In this document: piece by piece, positions 24,021 through 35,500 of the stretch
Numbering within the stretch: the stretch's first letter is position 1
How the letters are laid out: each line of letters starts with the position of its first letter
NCBI GenBank assembly: GCA_003254925.1
Contig: QANZ01042480.1
Span: 14,318 to 78,317, forward strand
Reading direction: 5' to 3'
Length of the DNA stretch: 64,000 bases
Source: Chamaecrista fasciculata
Taxonomy: Eukaryota; Streptophyta; Magnoliopsida; Fabales; Fabaceae
Program-made: the position numbers and the translations under genes
The notes under the pieces: generated by a model
The model's database searches: none
Seen by the model: the letters and a program-made list of their open reading frames with translations, nothing else
Told to the model about the DNA's origin: nothing

Positions 24021-27000
24021 TCACTCAGCCTTCGCAGGAAGGTGGTTGCCACCAGATGCTAGTTTGTAGACATAAAACCCAGTCATCAGAGCACTGCAAC
24101 AGACAATGACAATGGTTTTAGCTCCAGAAACAACTGTCCCAAATGACAGTTAAAATGTTAAATGATTTAGTCTTGCGATTTTCAATGTATGTTTAAATTA
24201 AGGATAAATGATTGTGATGTCTTTCCCTTGTATGGAAAAATTGAAATTTAAAGGCAAGAGAATAGAAGATTATCCAAACAAGGGAAAGTGGTATGTGGTA
24301 TTAGCCTTCCCTTCCTATCTCATCAGTGCTCCTTAAATCTCTTCAATTTCAATCTTCTCTTAGGTTCTTCAATAAAAGCATGCCATGTGAACCCTTTTCT
24401 TTTAGTTATGTATTTAAGAAAGGGAACCTGGTATTGATATCAAATACTTGAGGGATTTCAGCCATGTTTTATCCAACCCTGAGATTCAAGTTTTCAGTTA
24501 CAGGCCAAAGTTTTCCTCAATTTCACAACTTTTGGACCAAACAAAAAATGATAACATTATGAGTTCCAAAATGAACATATGAAGTCCAAGGGCCATTAAC
24601 ACAAGCTAACAAAACAATTTTCTCAGTACATTGGTGTTTGGTGAGAGACGTGGAACAATTGATTCAAACAAAAACTAAATTCAATAATTGCTTGCTTCTT
24701 GGTTCCTGCTTGCAAAACATATTAATCTTCAAATTAACAATGAGACTATGGACCCCAATTTGAAAAGTGAAGTTGAAATTTAAAGCATATCAATATCTAC
24801 AGGCACATGCTTCTTCCTAGTCTACCTAAATACCTTATTATTTATTATCAAAACAAGGCCTTCGTATGCCACAAACCTATAGCAGAATAAAGTTTTCACT
24901 TGTCTAAACCAACTGCAAATTAAAGGATCTCATTTTTAGTCAAAGTATAAGCAGCATTGCTATTACCAGAATCATAAAAGGTAAAGGCATTCAATCATCT
25001 TTTGGAGATTTATGTGAACAAAATCACAATTGAATCGATATATTCTGTCTTGTAAAATTCTTTTACTGTTTTGAGTTCAAATTAGTAATTTGTAACGACT
25101 GAAGGAAAACGTAAAATAAGTTCTAATACATATATAAACATTAGCTGAACTTGCAAAATCACTTGGACAAAGTTGTAGATTCATATAAATAAATATACTG
25201 CATCATGTTTTTCCAAAATAAAAAAATTGAATCAATGTGAAATGGGTCTTTCAGTTTTCATAAATTCATGTTGGTTAAAGGAGGGAATAACAAAATAGTT
25301 TAAGGTAGGTTTCACTAAATGAATTTTACAAATATCCTGTAAACTATTCCATTGTATATAATGGATTAAGATATATTTGAATTTCAGTAAAAATATTCCA
25401 AAGAGGCTTTTATAATTAATATTTATCGTGAATATATCACTAACTTCTCCTAAGAGTTGGAAAGATTATACCTAAAACTCCTCTGCTTTCAAAAAATTAA
25501 ATTGAGTTTCCTTGACATTTGTTATATTTTGCAAAAACCTCCCTTCCAATTTATTTTTTGTCCAATGGAGTTAATTCTCTACAGAAATCTCATTTTATTC
25601 TCATATATGTACATGCAGTTAAGTTGATGTTAAACTCCAACATAAGATAGTGATATTGTTTATATGACAATAAAGTAAGTTAAATAATTTTATTTTTAGA
25701 GAACTAATATCATGAAGAAAAGATAGTTTTACTACAGAAAATATATTGAGGGGAAACTTTTAGCCATAGATATCAAATGTCAAGGAGAGTCCAGCTTAAT
25801 TTAGCTAGTCCTCGAAAGAGATTAATGCAATTTACTCTATTTTGTTCTTAATAGGATTTTCTCCTAGTACCATGCGACAATACATGTTCATATAATGATA
25901 ATTTATTATGTGTCAATTTATTAAAACGTTAGTCAAAATTCGAAGTTGTAACTCTTCACCCTCCTTGACATGTCAAAATCAAAGCTTTTCTGAGTCTAAA
26001 GTCCACACCATAACGTTTCTTGAAAGATAAAATCCAAAACCATCTCAAGAAACTACCAGAAGCAAGAAAGGAAACAGAAGTCTGAACCTAGACCGTTTGT
26101 GCTTCATGACTTGTGACAACTTGTGAGTTGAAAAGTCCTAGAGTCAATGACTCACGAATGTGAACAGAAAAGACTAGGCACATTAACTTGCGGAGAACAG
26201 TTGAAGAAGCAAAAGTGATAACCTTCAACTATTAACTAATATTACTTATCAAAAGAGAAGAAAAAGTTACAATATAATAATAAACTTCAATTCAGAAGGT
26301 TTCACAAAGATTTAGTATTTATCAAAGCTGTAGTGATGTTCAAGGCACAATCATTCAACAAACTATTCATTCAATTTAGAAGGTTTCCAATTAATGAAGT
26401 CCATGTATAAATTATTACGAATTTCTCACAAATTTGACAAGCTTTGAAGAAAATTTTCTCTATCGTGTCAAGCTAGAACTTAATATGATATTTCCAACAT
26501 AAAGTGGTATTTGTTTTACAAAATTTGTTGGGATATAGATAAGCATTGCCTTAAGGCAGAGACCAAAAGATATCTTTGAATTTTACCAGCTATGTACTGT
26601 AATTATCAACATGAAGATTAAAGAAATAATAAGTAAGAGGATATTATACTATAATAAGACTTTGTACATTTAATTAATCATCCACTTACCTTATCCCTGC
26701 AACAAGACCAGCAGGCATGATCTTAGATGTTTCCATGTAACGCTGTCCCATAACCCAAGTGAGTATGGCTGCACAAACTGTTGTTTAAGAAAAATTTAGT
26801 TAAAGCTAATAAAAATTACATTCACAATTGCAGAGACATTATTGAAGTGGAAAGACAGTTAAAATACAATCAGTTAAGAATGAAATGAGAAAATGACTCT
26901 GTATCACAGATTTTCCCAAGATTTTTTCCATACTACTCCATTTTCAATCCCCTCTCAGTTTTCCCCCATACCTGCCAGGCATGCCATAAATCTTCCTAAA

Positions 27001-28135
27001 TAATAAATATTCTTGATCCTACGTAGGATGGAGGAATTGGTGCAGTTGCAATTATAGGTATGAGACTCACCAATTTTTCCAAAACATAGAGTATGAGTAC
27101 AAAAACAGAAACTAAGTAAAGAAAGAACATGTTATAATATATGAAATTCTTACAACATAAGAATAGATAATAACCTTTCAATCAAAATAACAAAGTACGT
27201 TTCTTAAAATAATCTCAAAGCTTAAAAAAATATAATATACTTAGCTACAACAATATATGCTATTGAACTCTGTATATAATTCTTCTCTTTCTTTGCATAA
27301 TTGCGGAGAAAATAATAGTTAATTTTAGATTTATAGGATGAAGAGTTCAAAGTTTGTAGCCACACTTATGATTTATCCAATATGTACCGAAACCAATCCT
27401 TTTTTTATTTCTGAAAAAATAAAACAAAACTAAAAGGTTATACATTTTGAAGTATCTGAGTAGCCAAGAGGTATAGGTAGACACGGAAAGTATTTAGAAA
27501 TGGATAATCTTAAGGGCCACCATTATACAGTCATCTCGAGATTTGTATTTTTACTTAAGTAAAGAACATTAACATACACAGACGATGAAATGCTAGAGCT
27601 CTTGTAGCTCGCTATAATATTTTCCTTCAGACATGAACCAGGAATCAGAGATGAGACACAACGTGATAAAGAGACAGTGACAAACATATAGTATGTAATG
27701 CAATTTCATATCTGATCTAAAACCGTCAGACAGCATTGTATAAAATGTAGGCTTCGTTTTTTGCAGTATAAACACTTGATCACATGAATCTAACACTTCA
27801 TCCAGCAGATACACAGAAAATAAAAACAAAAACTCAAAATCAACAGAATGAGCTCCAAAATCCATGGATAAGACAACTTTCTAAAACAGAATGAAGAAGC
27901 AAGTGAATCACTAAAAAATTCCAAAGAAAAGCATACCGGTTTCAATAATGAAGGCAAGATACGAGTTGTTTCTCTTTTGAAAGGCTTTGAGGCTGAGATA
28001 ACCAGCAAGGATGAGCAATAATCCAGAGCCGACGCCTCCACCGAGAGACGTCGTGCTTCCTTTCTTGAGATAACCTAAGAGTCCTCCGGCAACCAAAAGC
28101 AAACCGTAGGGGATTGTGAAGCAGAAATCGTGCAT
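24021..28135 (-). CDS. TMEM14/FAX-like small membrane protein
   Basis: Three minus-strand exons, 28135-27937, 26777-26690 and 24093-24021, join in phase with GT-AG introns and encode 119 residues. The protein starts MHDFCFTIPYGLLLVAGG, has Gly-rich hydrophobic helices (residues about 9-24, 30-50 and 55-75), then MGQRYMETSKIMPAGLVAG in exon 2 and ALMTGFYVYKLASGGNHLPAKAE at the end. This is the Tmem14 Pfam family, including the plant FATTY ACID EXPORT subgroup without a transit peptide (FAX5-7 type), which are integral membrane proteins implicated in fatty-acid movement, probably at the ER. The length fits that group. No defects seen. Introns are long for so small a gene (1.16 and 2.6 kb). Subgroup and transport role are inferred from family knowledge. 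Confidence 0.9.
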
Positions 28136-28549
28136 TTTCTTCGGCTAGGGTTTTTGATTTTCCCGGGAAAATCAGATTTTCTGGGAATCGGAGAAAATGA
28201 GCCTGGACTATTCCTTTGCTTTCCCTCTCTAGTTTCCAGATCGAGAAGTGTGAATTCTGAAACTCTTTCAACTGTATGTGTGAGTGTATGTAGTACCATG
28301 GGTCAACAAGTCCACGTCATCACCCATTCACTTTTTCTTTCCCATTTTTACCCTTCGAATATTAGAAAATCACGATATTGTCCTAACATCCATCCATCGA
28401 CTTTATAAACCGCGTCGTAATGGGTGATGATGTTTCTGATTTCTATTGAATCTTATTAGTCGTTTGATTCATCCTATGCTTTAGAAAGCGCCACGTCACC
28501 TATTAACCCAAAACGCTAACGCAGGGACTTTGCGTTATAAACTTATAAT
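28136..28549 (-). promoter_or_regulatory. Upstream region of the TMEM14/FAX-like gene
   Basis: Sequence just upstream of the ATG is CT/AG-rich and more GC-rich than its surroundings, as expected for a leader and promoter. No defined TATA box chosen. Bounded at 28550 by a hAT-type MITE. Confidence 0.4.
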
Positions 28550-28873
28550 CTAAGAAGCATAGACACTTCATTTTGAGGGCGTGTCGCCGTGTCGGACACG
28601 TGTCAGTGTCCGACACCCGTACGACACCGACACGACACATATTCATAAATTTTAAAATATAAATCAATTTTTTGTGACTTTAACATGACATATAAGAGAA
28701 AATAATAATACATATGACATATATTATGAATAAAACTTGTAATTTTTAAATTTTTCATTAAAAATTATGAATATTTAATTATTTATATATATATATAAAT
28801 ATATGGCGTGTCGCGTCGCGTAATTTTGAGAGTTTAACGTGTCTCGTGTCCTTGTCAGGTCCATGCTTCCTAG
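28550..28873. mobile_element. hAT-like MITE, 324 bp
   Basis: Ends CTAAGAAGCATAGAC and GGTCCATGCTTCCTAG are inverted with two mismatches. Flanks CTTATAAT (28542-28549) and GTTATAAT (28874-28881) form an 8 bp target duplication with one mismatch. Interior is packed with GTGTCGGACACGTGTC-type palindromes. Confidence 0.75.
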
Positions 28874-28881
28874 GTTATAAT

Positions 28882-29532
28882 GTTTCTGGTAACAAAGATA
28901 TAAAAAAACTGGCACAGTGAGTTGTTTAAATGATCTATCAAATTATAATTTGATTGGATTATAATCAAATTGTGTTTTAGATGAGTTTTTGAAAAAGGAG
29001 ATTTTTAAGGTGTGAAATTATTTAAATAAATATGCAATGATTGTGTTTGGTAGATAGAAGAGTATAGAAATTGATATATTGTATAGGGGTAAAATTGGAA
29101 TAAAATATTACTTTTTTACTTTTTGGATTTTGTGAATAATTTGAGTTGTTTGGATAAAAAATTTGAAAAAGTAAATTTTTGTTTTGTGAAGTTTTTTTGC
29201 ATTCAAATTTGTAATAATTAGATTTTTTAAAAAGCTTCAATTTGAAGCTTAAACTAAATTATTTTGATAGATTATTCCACTTGATAACTATACATACTAT
29301 AATTACAATTATCGTAAATTGCCCAAATCATTTTCTATTATGACACTTACTTTTTGGTCCTTCATTTTGTATTGACTGAACAAATCAGCCGCTTAAAAAA
29401 TATTTGACTTTTGAGCCATTTAATTTTTACTGAGTTAACACATCAGTCCCTAATAGAGAAAACAAAAGTTGAAAACATACTGAGTTGTTCCAAAATAATG
29501 ATGAATCGTTATTTAAAACAAAATTTTTAAAT
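28882..29532. other. AT-rich spacer without recognised gene
   Basis: Low-complexity AT-rich sequence with MITE-like phrases (TTTTTGGTCC near 29350). No coding signal beyond low-complexity frames. Confidence 0.4.
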
Positions 29533-29995
29533 AGGTTAAAGGGTCATTTTGGTCCTAAATGTATGCCTTAATGTTCATTTTGGTCCATTATGTTTTAAAA
29601 TGTTCAAATTGGTCCTAAATATTTGTAAAATGTTTATTTTGGTCCTAAACTATTAAATATGACTTGTTTCAAGTTCAAACGTGACGAATTTAGAACTACG
29701 CATTGTTCTCGAATAATACTTTCTTTATCTGGTTAGGGCCGTCAGGAAACGAGGTCAAATCGGTCCTGAAAATTGACCGCTCGTTTCAAATTCAAATGCG
29801 ACAAATTCATAGCTACGTGTTCCTCTTAACAAGTCCTTTGAATTTGAAATGAAAGACGAGAGAAATATGACCAAATTTAATAGTTTGGGATCAAAATGAA
29901 ACATTTTACTAATATTTAGGACCAAAATGAATCATTTTGCAAACATTTAGGACCAATTTGAACATTTTGAAACATAATGGACCAAAATGACCCTT
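29533..29995. mobile_element. Palindromic GGTCC-type MITE
   Basis: Arms AAAGGGTCATTTTGGTCC and GGACCAAAATGACCCTTT are perfect inverted termini. The loop contains CAAGTTCAAACGTGACGAATTT and a later diverged repeat of it, shared with MITEs at 41062 and 42663. Target duplication not resolved. Confidence 0.75.
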
Positions 29996-30317
29996 TAAAT
30001 TTTTTAAATATTTTGGTTGAATTTATTTTTTGAATTTATATAGTTAATTTTTTTAAATAAGCGGAATAGAAATTATTTTTAATAATAAAAATATAATATT
30101 AATTAATATTTAACTAAAAAATAAATTATAATTATTATTTTATTAAATATTAAAAATAATTAAAAGTAAAAATTTAATTATAATAATTTAAAAAAACTTA
30201 AAGAGAATTGGTGAAAAGTGATATGATAGAGAAAGATTGTTGTAGGTGTAATAAATGAGGGGTGATACAAAATGACTAAAATACCCTTTGGGTATATTTG
30301 AATATATATTGAAGTAT

Positions 30318-30801
30318 GGCTAAAGTGCACTTTTGGTTCTTTGGTTGGAGTTATATTCTCTAATCAAGAAGCCATGGGTTCGAATTGGCAAGAAGAAGCA
30401 AAAAAAAAAGTGCACTTTTGGTCCCATAACTTTGACAAAGGTTTCAATTTGGTCCCATAACTTTTGCAAAGGTCTCAATTTGGTCCCACAACTTTTTTTG
30501 TTGCAATTTTGGTCCCATAACTTCTAAAAAGTCTTACCGTTGGTCCCAAGCTGATTTCCATCAGTCCCATAACTTCACCCATATTTGCCACGTCATCATC
30601 CAACTCAGTATGTTAGATTATCTTTAACGGCAAATAATGAATGGAAATTAATATTGGGACCAACGGTGAGACGTTTTTAAAAGTTATGGGATCAAAATTG
30701 CAACAAAAAAAGTTATGGGACGAAATTGAGACCCTTGCCAAAGTTAAGGGACCAAATTGAAACCTTTGCCAAAGTTATGGGACCAAAAGTGCATTTTAGC
30801 C
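30318..30801. mobile_element. Mutator-type MITE with nested retroposon
   Basis: Ends GGCTAAAGTGCACTTTTGG and its complement, with a 9 bp target duplication TTGAAGTAT (30309-30317, 30802-30810). Same family as 37691-38029 (shared loop CCAAGCTGATTTCCATCAGTC). Holds an 85 bp insert near its left end. Confidence 0.92.
30338..30406 (+). mobile_element. Short tRNA-like retroposon inside the MITE
   Basis: A 69 bp insert with a B-box-like GGGTTCGAATTGG and an A-rich tail, flanked by a perfect 16 bp direct repeat AAAGTGCACTTTTGGT (30322-30337, 30407-30422) made from the MITE arm. Confidence 0.8.
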
Positions 30802-31052
30802 TTGAAGTATAGATAATTATAGGTATGTTAACCGGGTATAATAGTAATTGAGTATTTTAAGATATGAGATTTTTGTAGGTTATAATCAGATTATAATATA
30901 ATCTGAAACAAATAGGATTATTTCAGATTTTGGACTAAAATCAAATAATAATATGATAACTTATTTAAACGAACTGAGCCTTAAAGGATTTGTTTCCTCA
31001 CATTTCTTATTTTAATTAAAGAATCTTGTAACAAAAATATAAAAAATTGTTG

Positions 31053-31215
31053 GGAGGACCATAGTGTTTGGTGTAGCGGCTAAGCGAGCTACATCCTAGG
31101 GAGAGGACCCAAGTTTGATCCCTAGAGTCAACATTATTGGGAGGGCTCTAGGGCTCGAATAAGATTAATCTTCGTTTAGAACGTTGTACAGATAGGCAGG
31201 GGATACCCATGACTT
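31053..31215 (+). mobile_element. tRNA-derived SINE
   Basis: A-box-like TGGTGTAGCGGCTAAG and B-box-like CAAGTTTGATCCC in tRNA spacing, then a SINE-type body ending GGGGATACCCATGAC. Flanking TAAAAAATT occurs on both sides, a possible target duplication. Confidence 0.65.
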
Positions 31216-31262
31216 AACCGAAAGAAAAAATATGTAAAAAATTACATATAAGTAGGTTCATC

Positions 31263-31763
31263 CAGTGTTGTCATAACCGAACCGGACAAAGACTCGGACA
31301 AGTGTTCGGTTCACGGTCGGATCGGTTGAATCGGTCGGACCGGATGTTTGGACCGGATGACGCAATAAATAATTATTTTTAATATATTAAATATAAACCT
31401 CTATATATTTTTTTTTGGGTCTAAGAGATGCATTAAATCTATTAATTTATTAGATAAGTAAAACAATTGGTAAGAGAAAGCTAATAGAGCCTCACAGTTG
31501 GGATGGTAAAGGTGCTAGGAGTGTGAAGAAAGGGCATGGGTTCGATCCCTACAAGGCTCAAAATGAATTTTTGTAAAAAAAATTGAGAACCGCCGGTCCG
31601 GTCCAGCGGTTGGACCCGGTTTTCCGGTTCTTGGCCGGTTATTTCCGGTCCAATCCGGTCCAACCATCATTGCAGTTCAAATGGTTGAACCAACTCGCTT
31701 GTGTCTTCGGGTAGCGGTCCAACCGGTCCGACCGGCCGGTCCGGTCCGGTTTTCACATCACTG
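31263..31763. mobile_element. hAT-type MITE with CCGGTCCGG arms
   Basis: Termini CAGTGTTGT and ACATCACTG are inverted, with a perfect 8 bp target duplication GGTTCATC (31255-31262, 31764-31771). Arms are built of CGGTCCGG and CCGGTTC repeats. The centre (31478-31575) contains a tRNA-like stretch with GGGTTCGATCCC and pairing GAGCCT/AGGCTC ends. Confidence 0.9.
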
Positions 31764-31771
31764 GGTTCATC

Positions 31772-32561
31772 CATCCTACCTGAATTCTCCTACTTCTTCC
31801 ATAATCCATCCTTTTTCATATACACATAGCAAATTTGTTTTGCATGATCAATAATAATAAGGACATTACAAACAAAGACATAAAAGCTCATCCAATAGAA
31901 ATAATGCAAGGTGTAAAAAGAAAATAGATAAAAAACACAAATTGATCCTATATCTTTGTCTTAAAGTTTATTTGAGTTAATTATTTTTCACAATATTCAA
32001 ATTGGTCCAACATGCTTTACGTAGTAGTTCACTTTGCTCCATAACTATTGGATATAACCGTATCTATCTCGTTTTAAGTTCAAATACAACGATTCCAAAG
32101 TTACAAATTGCTTTTCACGAGTACTTATTTATAAAAGTTAGGGCCGTCAGCAAATAAAATCAAATAGTGTGAAAATTGAGTAGCTTCTTTCATAGTCAAA
32201 TGAGTAAAATTGATTTGATATCTCTTATTTCAAGTTCAAATGCGATGAGTTCGAAGCTACGAATTACTCTTAACAAGTCATTTTCTTACTCAATTAAGAT
32301 CGTTAACAAATAAATTCGAATTGGATTTAATAGTGAGTTCAACATCAACTTTTCATAATTTTTCATCTTTTGAGACTTGATCCCTATTTAATAGAGAAAA
32401 TGCAATATAAAACTCTACTAGGCACAATTGTACTTAAAATCAGATAGATATAATCATATTTAATAGTTTGGAGTCAAAAAAAAAAAAATAACAATATTTA
32501 ATATCAATATAAAATCTCTCTAACATTTTAGGACCAAACCCTCATCCAATTGATCCAATCC
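31772..32561. other. Spacer with degenerate MITE downstream of the TNL
   Basis: 31935-32545 resembles a decayed member of the 41062/42663 MITE family (GGTCC arms, CAAATGCGATGAGTTCGAAG in the loop). It begins just beyond the TNL stop codon, so the TNL 3' UTR probably reads into it. Confidence 0.5.
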
Positions 32562-35500
32562 TCAAGAATAAAAACAGGAGCTTTCAAAAAATTCACATCC
32601 AAGTTTTGACCACTCATCTTCTATATTGGCATGAGTTATCTTAGCCCACTCCTTGTCTGCTCTCAACCTCGGAACTCTGTTCCTCAAATCATCCCTTTGA
32701 GCTTTCAACATTCTTCCATTCTCACAAACTTGTCTCTTTCTCTCACAAACTTCCTCTCTCGCCCATTTAAGATCCTCAATCTCAGCTTTTACCGCATTAA
32801 TTTGCTCTTCAAGCTCTCTCTTTCTTTCCTCCAAGCAATCCAACTCACTCCCTATTCCCTTCTCCAATTCCTCAACTTCTCGAAACTCTCTCACATTTGC
32901 TTCAATCTCCACTCCCACTTCATCCACTTTCAATATTTCACCACTCAGTGATTCAAGTTTCAAACTTGCATCATTATAGTCCAAACCCCATTGAGTAAAG
33001 CCTCTTGAAATTCTCTCTATCATCGATCTCGTGCTCAATGAAATTCCTTCTTCTGGGGTCAAACTGAGGAGGTAGTCTATAATGTTTTTCAGTAATTTGG
33101 ATCTTTTGGGTTGTAATAAAAGAGAGAACTTTTTTGAAACCAAGTCTCCTAGAATTTGCAATGCTTTCTGGGTTTCTTCGCTTTGCTTAGTGTTTGTAGA
33201 TACAATGTCGATCTGGGTTTTTGGGGTATCTGACACAACAACCATGGTCTCTGCTTCAAGAGCAGCATAAAATTCGTCCATGGAAATCTGGGTATCCTCA
33301 ATTGCATTATTTGTCTCTATTTGTTGATGAATGGCTCTAATTTCTGGAATCTGGGTGTGGGATTTCTCTGCTTCTACCTTTGGTTTAGTCGGTTGACTGT
33401 TTGTGCTTGTAGAAGCAAATGAAGTTGACCCCTGAAGGTGAGTAGAGAAATTTGTTAAAATATGAACTTGGTATGAATTTCAATTTTTCCTTCTTTTCTC
33501 TCATTTCCTTAAAAAAAAGTTCCAAGCCTTATTTTGATTTCTAATGTTTATATTAAATGTTTTGATCCCTAATATTTTTTTTCTGTTCTGCTTTAGTACT
33601 AAAGTTTTCCAACAATTTCGTTTTGGTCCATAACTAATAAATGTAATCATATTTCTCTTATTTCAAGTTTGAACGTGAGAAAATCATATTTACAAGTTAT
33701 TCTTGATGAGTTCATTCTTTGTCCAGCTGGGATAATAGACAAACAAAGTCAAATTACAAATTATTCTTGATGAGTTCTTTCTATGCCCAATTAGAATAAT
33801 CGACAAACAATGTCAAATTAGACTTGATATTGAGTTTGAAAGTGAGCGGCTTGTTTCATGAAATTTGTCATATCTCTTATTTTGAGTTCGAATGTGACAA
33901 AATCGGAGTTATATATTACTCTTGACTAGTTCTATTTTTGTCTAATTAAGGTCGTTGGCAAATTAAGTCAAATAATACACCGAAAGTTGTTATTGGCGTT
34001 TTGACCAAACCCACTTTCAGAGTAATATTTGACCATATTTGTTTGTTGATGGCCCCTACTGGATAAAGAAAGAACGCATCAATAGTAACTCATAGCTCCA
34101 ATTTCATTGTATTCGAACCTGAGAGGATAGAGATATGACCAACTTCATGAAACGAGCGTTTCACTTTCAGGCTTGATTTTATTCCTGGTTTGACCTTATT
34201 TGTCGATAACTCTAACGGAAAAAAAAAAGAACTCATCAAAAGTAACACATAACATTGATTTTGTCACATTTGAACTTGAAAAGAGAAAGATATAATCCCA
34301 TTCATTAGTTAAGGATCAATTGTAGAACTTATTAAAGAACAAAATGAAACTATATATTGAGAAACAAGAAGGGCCAAAAGGGAATTCAAAAATAGGGACC
34401 AAAATGAAATTTATGATAAATGTTAGAGACCAAAATGATATTTTGATCCTAAAAAACTGTTACCTGAACAACTTTGTTGCATTCCTTCAGTTTTTCTGTT
34501 GAAGGACCCATGAATATATTACTGGGCTTGGCACCTGTATTCAAATAAGAACACAAACAAAATAAGATTAGCAAGAATTGAAAGTTTTAGTGCTCTTTCA
34601 ATTTGATTCCCTTACCTTCTTCTGCACTGATTATTTCACCTCTTAAACTCTCCATTATCATCAAATTCAAATCCCAAGTTTCATCTTCATCGATTTGATC
34701 TGGAATCATTGACATCCAATTAGCACTATATTTCTTGATCTCTGGGCTATCATTGTGTGCTACACCTTTTCCTTTGTCCTTGACCATGGCTTCATCACAT
34801 CTTTCTGAGACTTCCTTATCATCATCATCATCATCTTTTCTCATGCTAGATCGAAGACCTTCCATCAGATTTATAGTCTTCTCATCAAAGAATTTAGCTA
34901 ATACTTGACGAAAAACAACATCATTGTTTTCTTCATCACAAATATCAGAATCATTATTACTACCCTTCTCATTATAGACCATCTTATTATTGGGGTTTAT
35001 GAAGGACACATCATCAATGTTCATTCTATCCTTATACAAATGAATTCCACAACATTTGACATAATAATTCCCATGATGATGTGGTTGATTACTATTCTTA
35101 ATAGTACATGAAATCTCCACATGGTTCCAACAACCTCTGTGAAGATGTTCATTGAGGTTGTGCCACTCTTTGGCTGTGCAGTGAATTCTTAGATCAAACA
35201 GCCATACATGATCAATTGGCCATTGTCTTTCACCTTGAAACACTTGGAGGCCATTGATGAGCAAGCTAAATTCACATGTAAAGTTGGTGTTTGCTTCAGT
35301 TTCTTCACCCCCAAGAAGGACAAAAACAGCAATTCCAGGGAATTTTCTACGAACCCAAAAAGCCATAGATCCTCCTTTGCTACAATGGTCGATCCAATTT
35401 GGAATTTTCTTCCTCAACACCACTATGTCTATGTTCTCCACCTCTTGAAATGCCTGTTAATCAAAATGAGGCATGAAAAATACTTACTTTAATGTATCAT

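Noticed and set aside
23858..24109. 83-codon plus-strand frame
   Set aside because: Overlaps antisense the last exon of the TMEM14/FAX-like gene; no homology seen.
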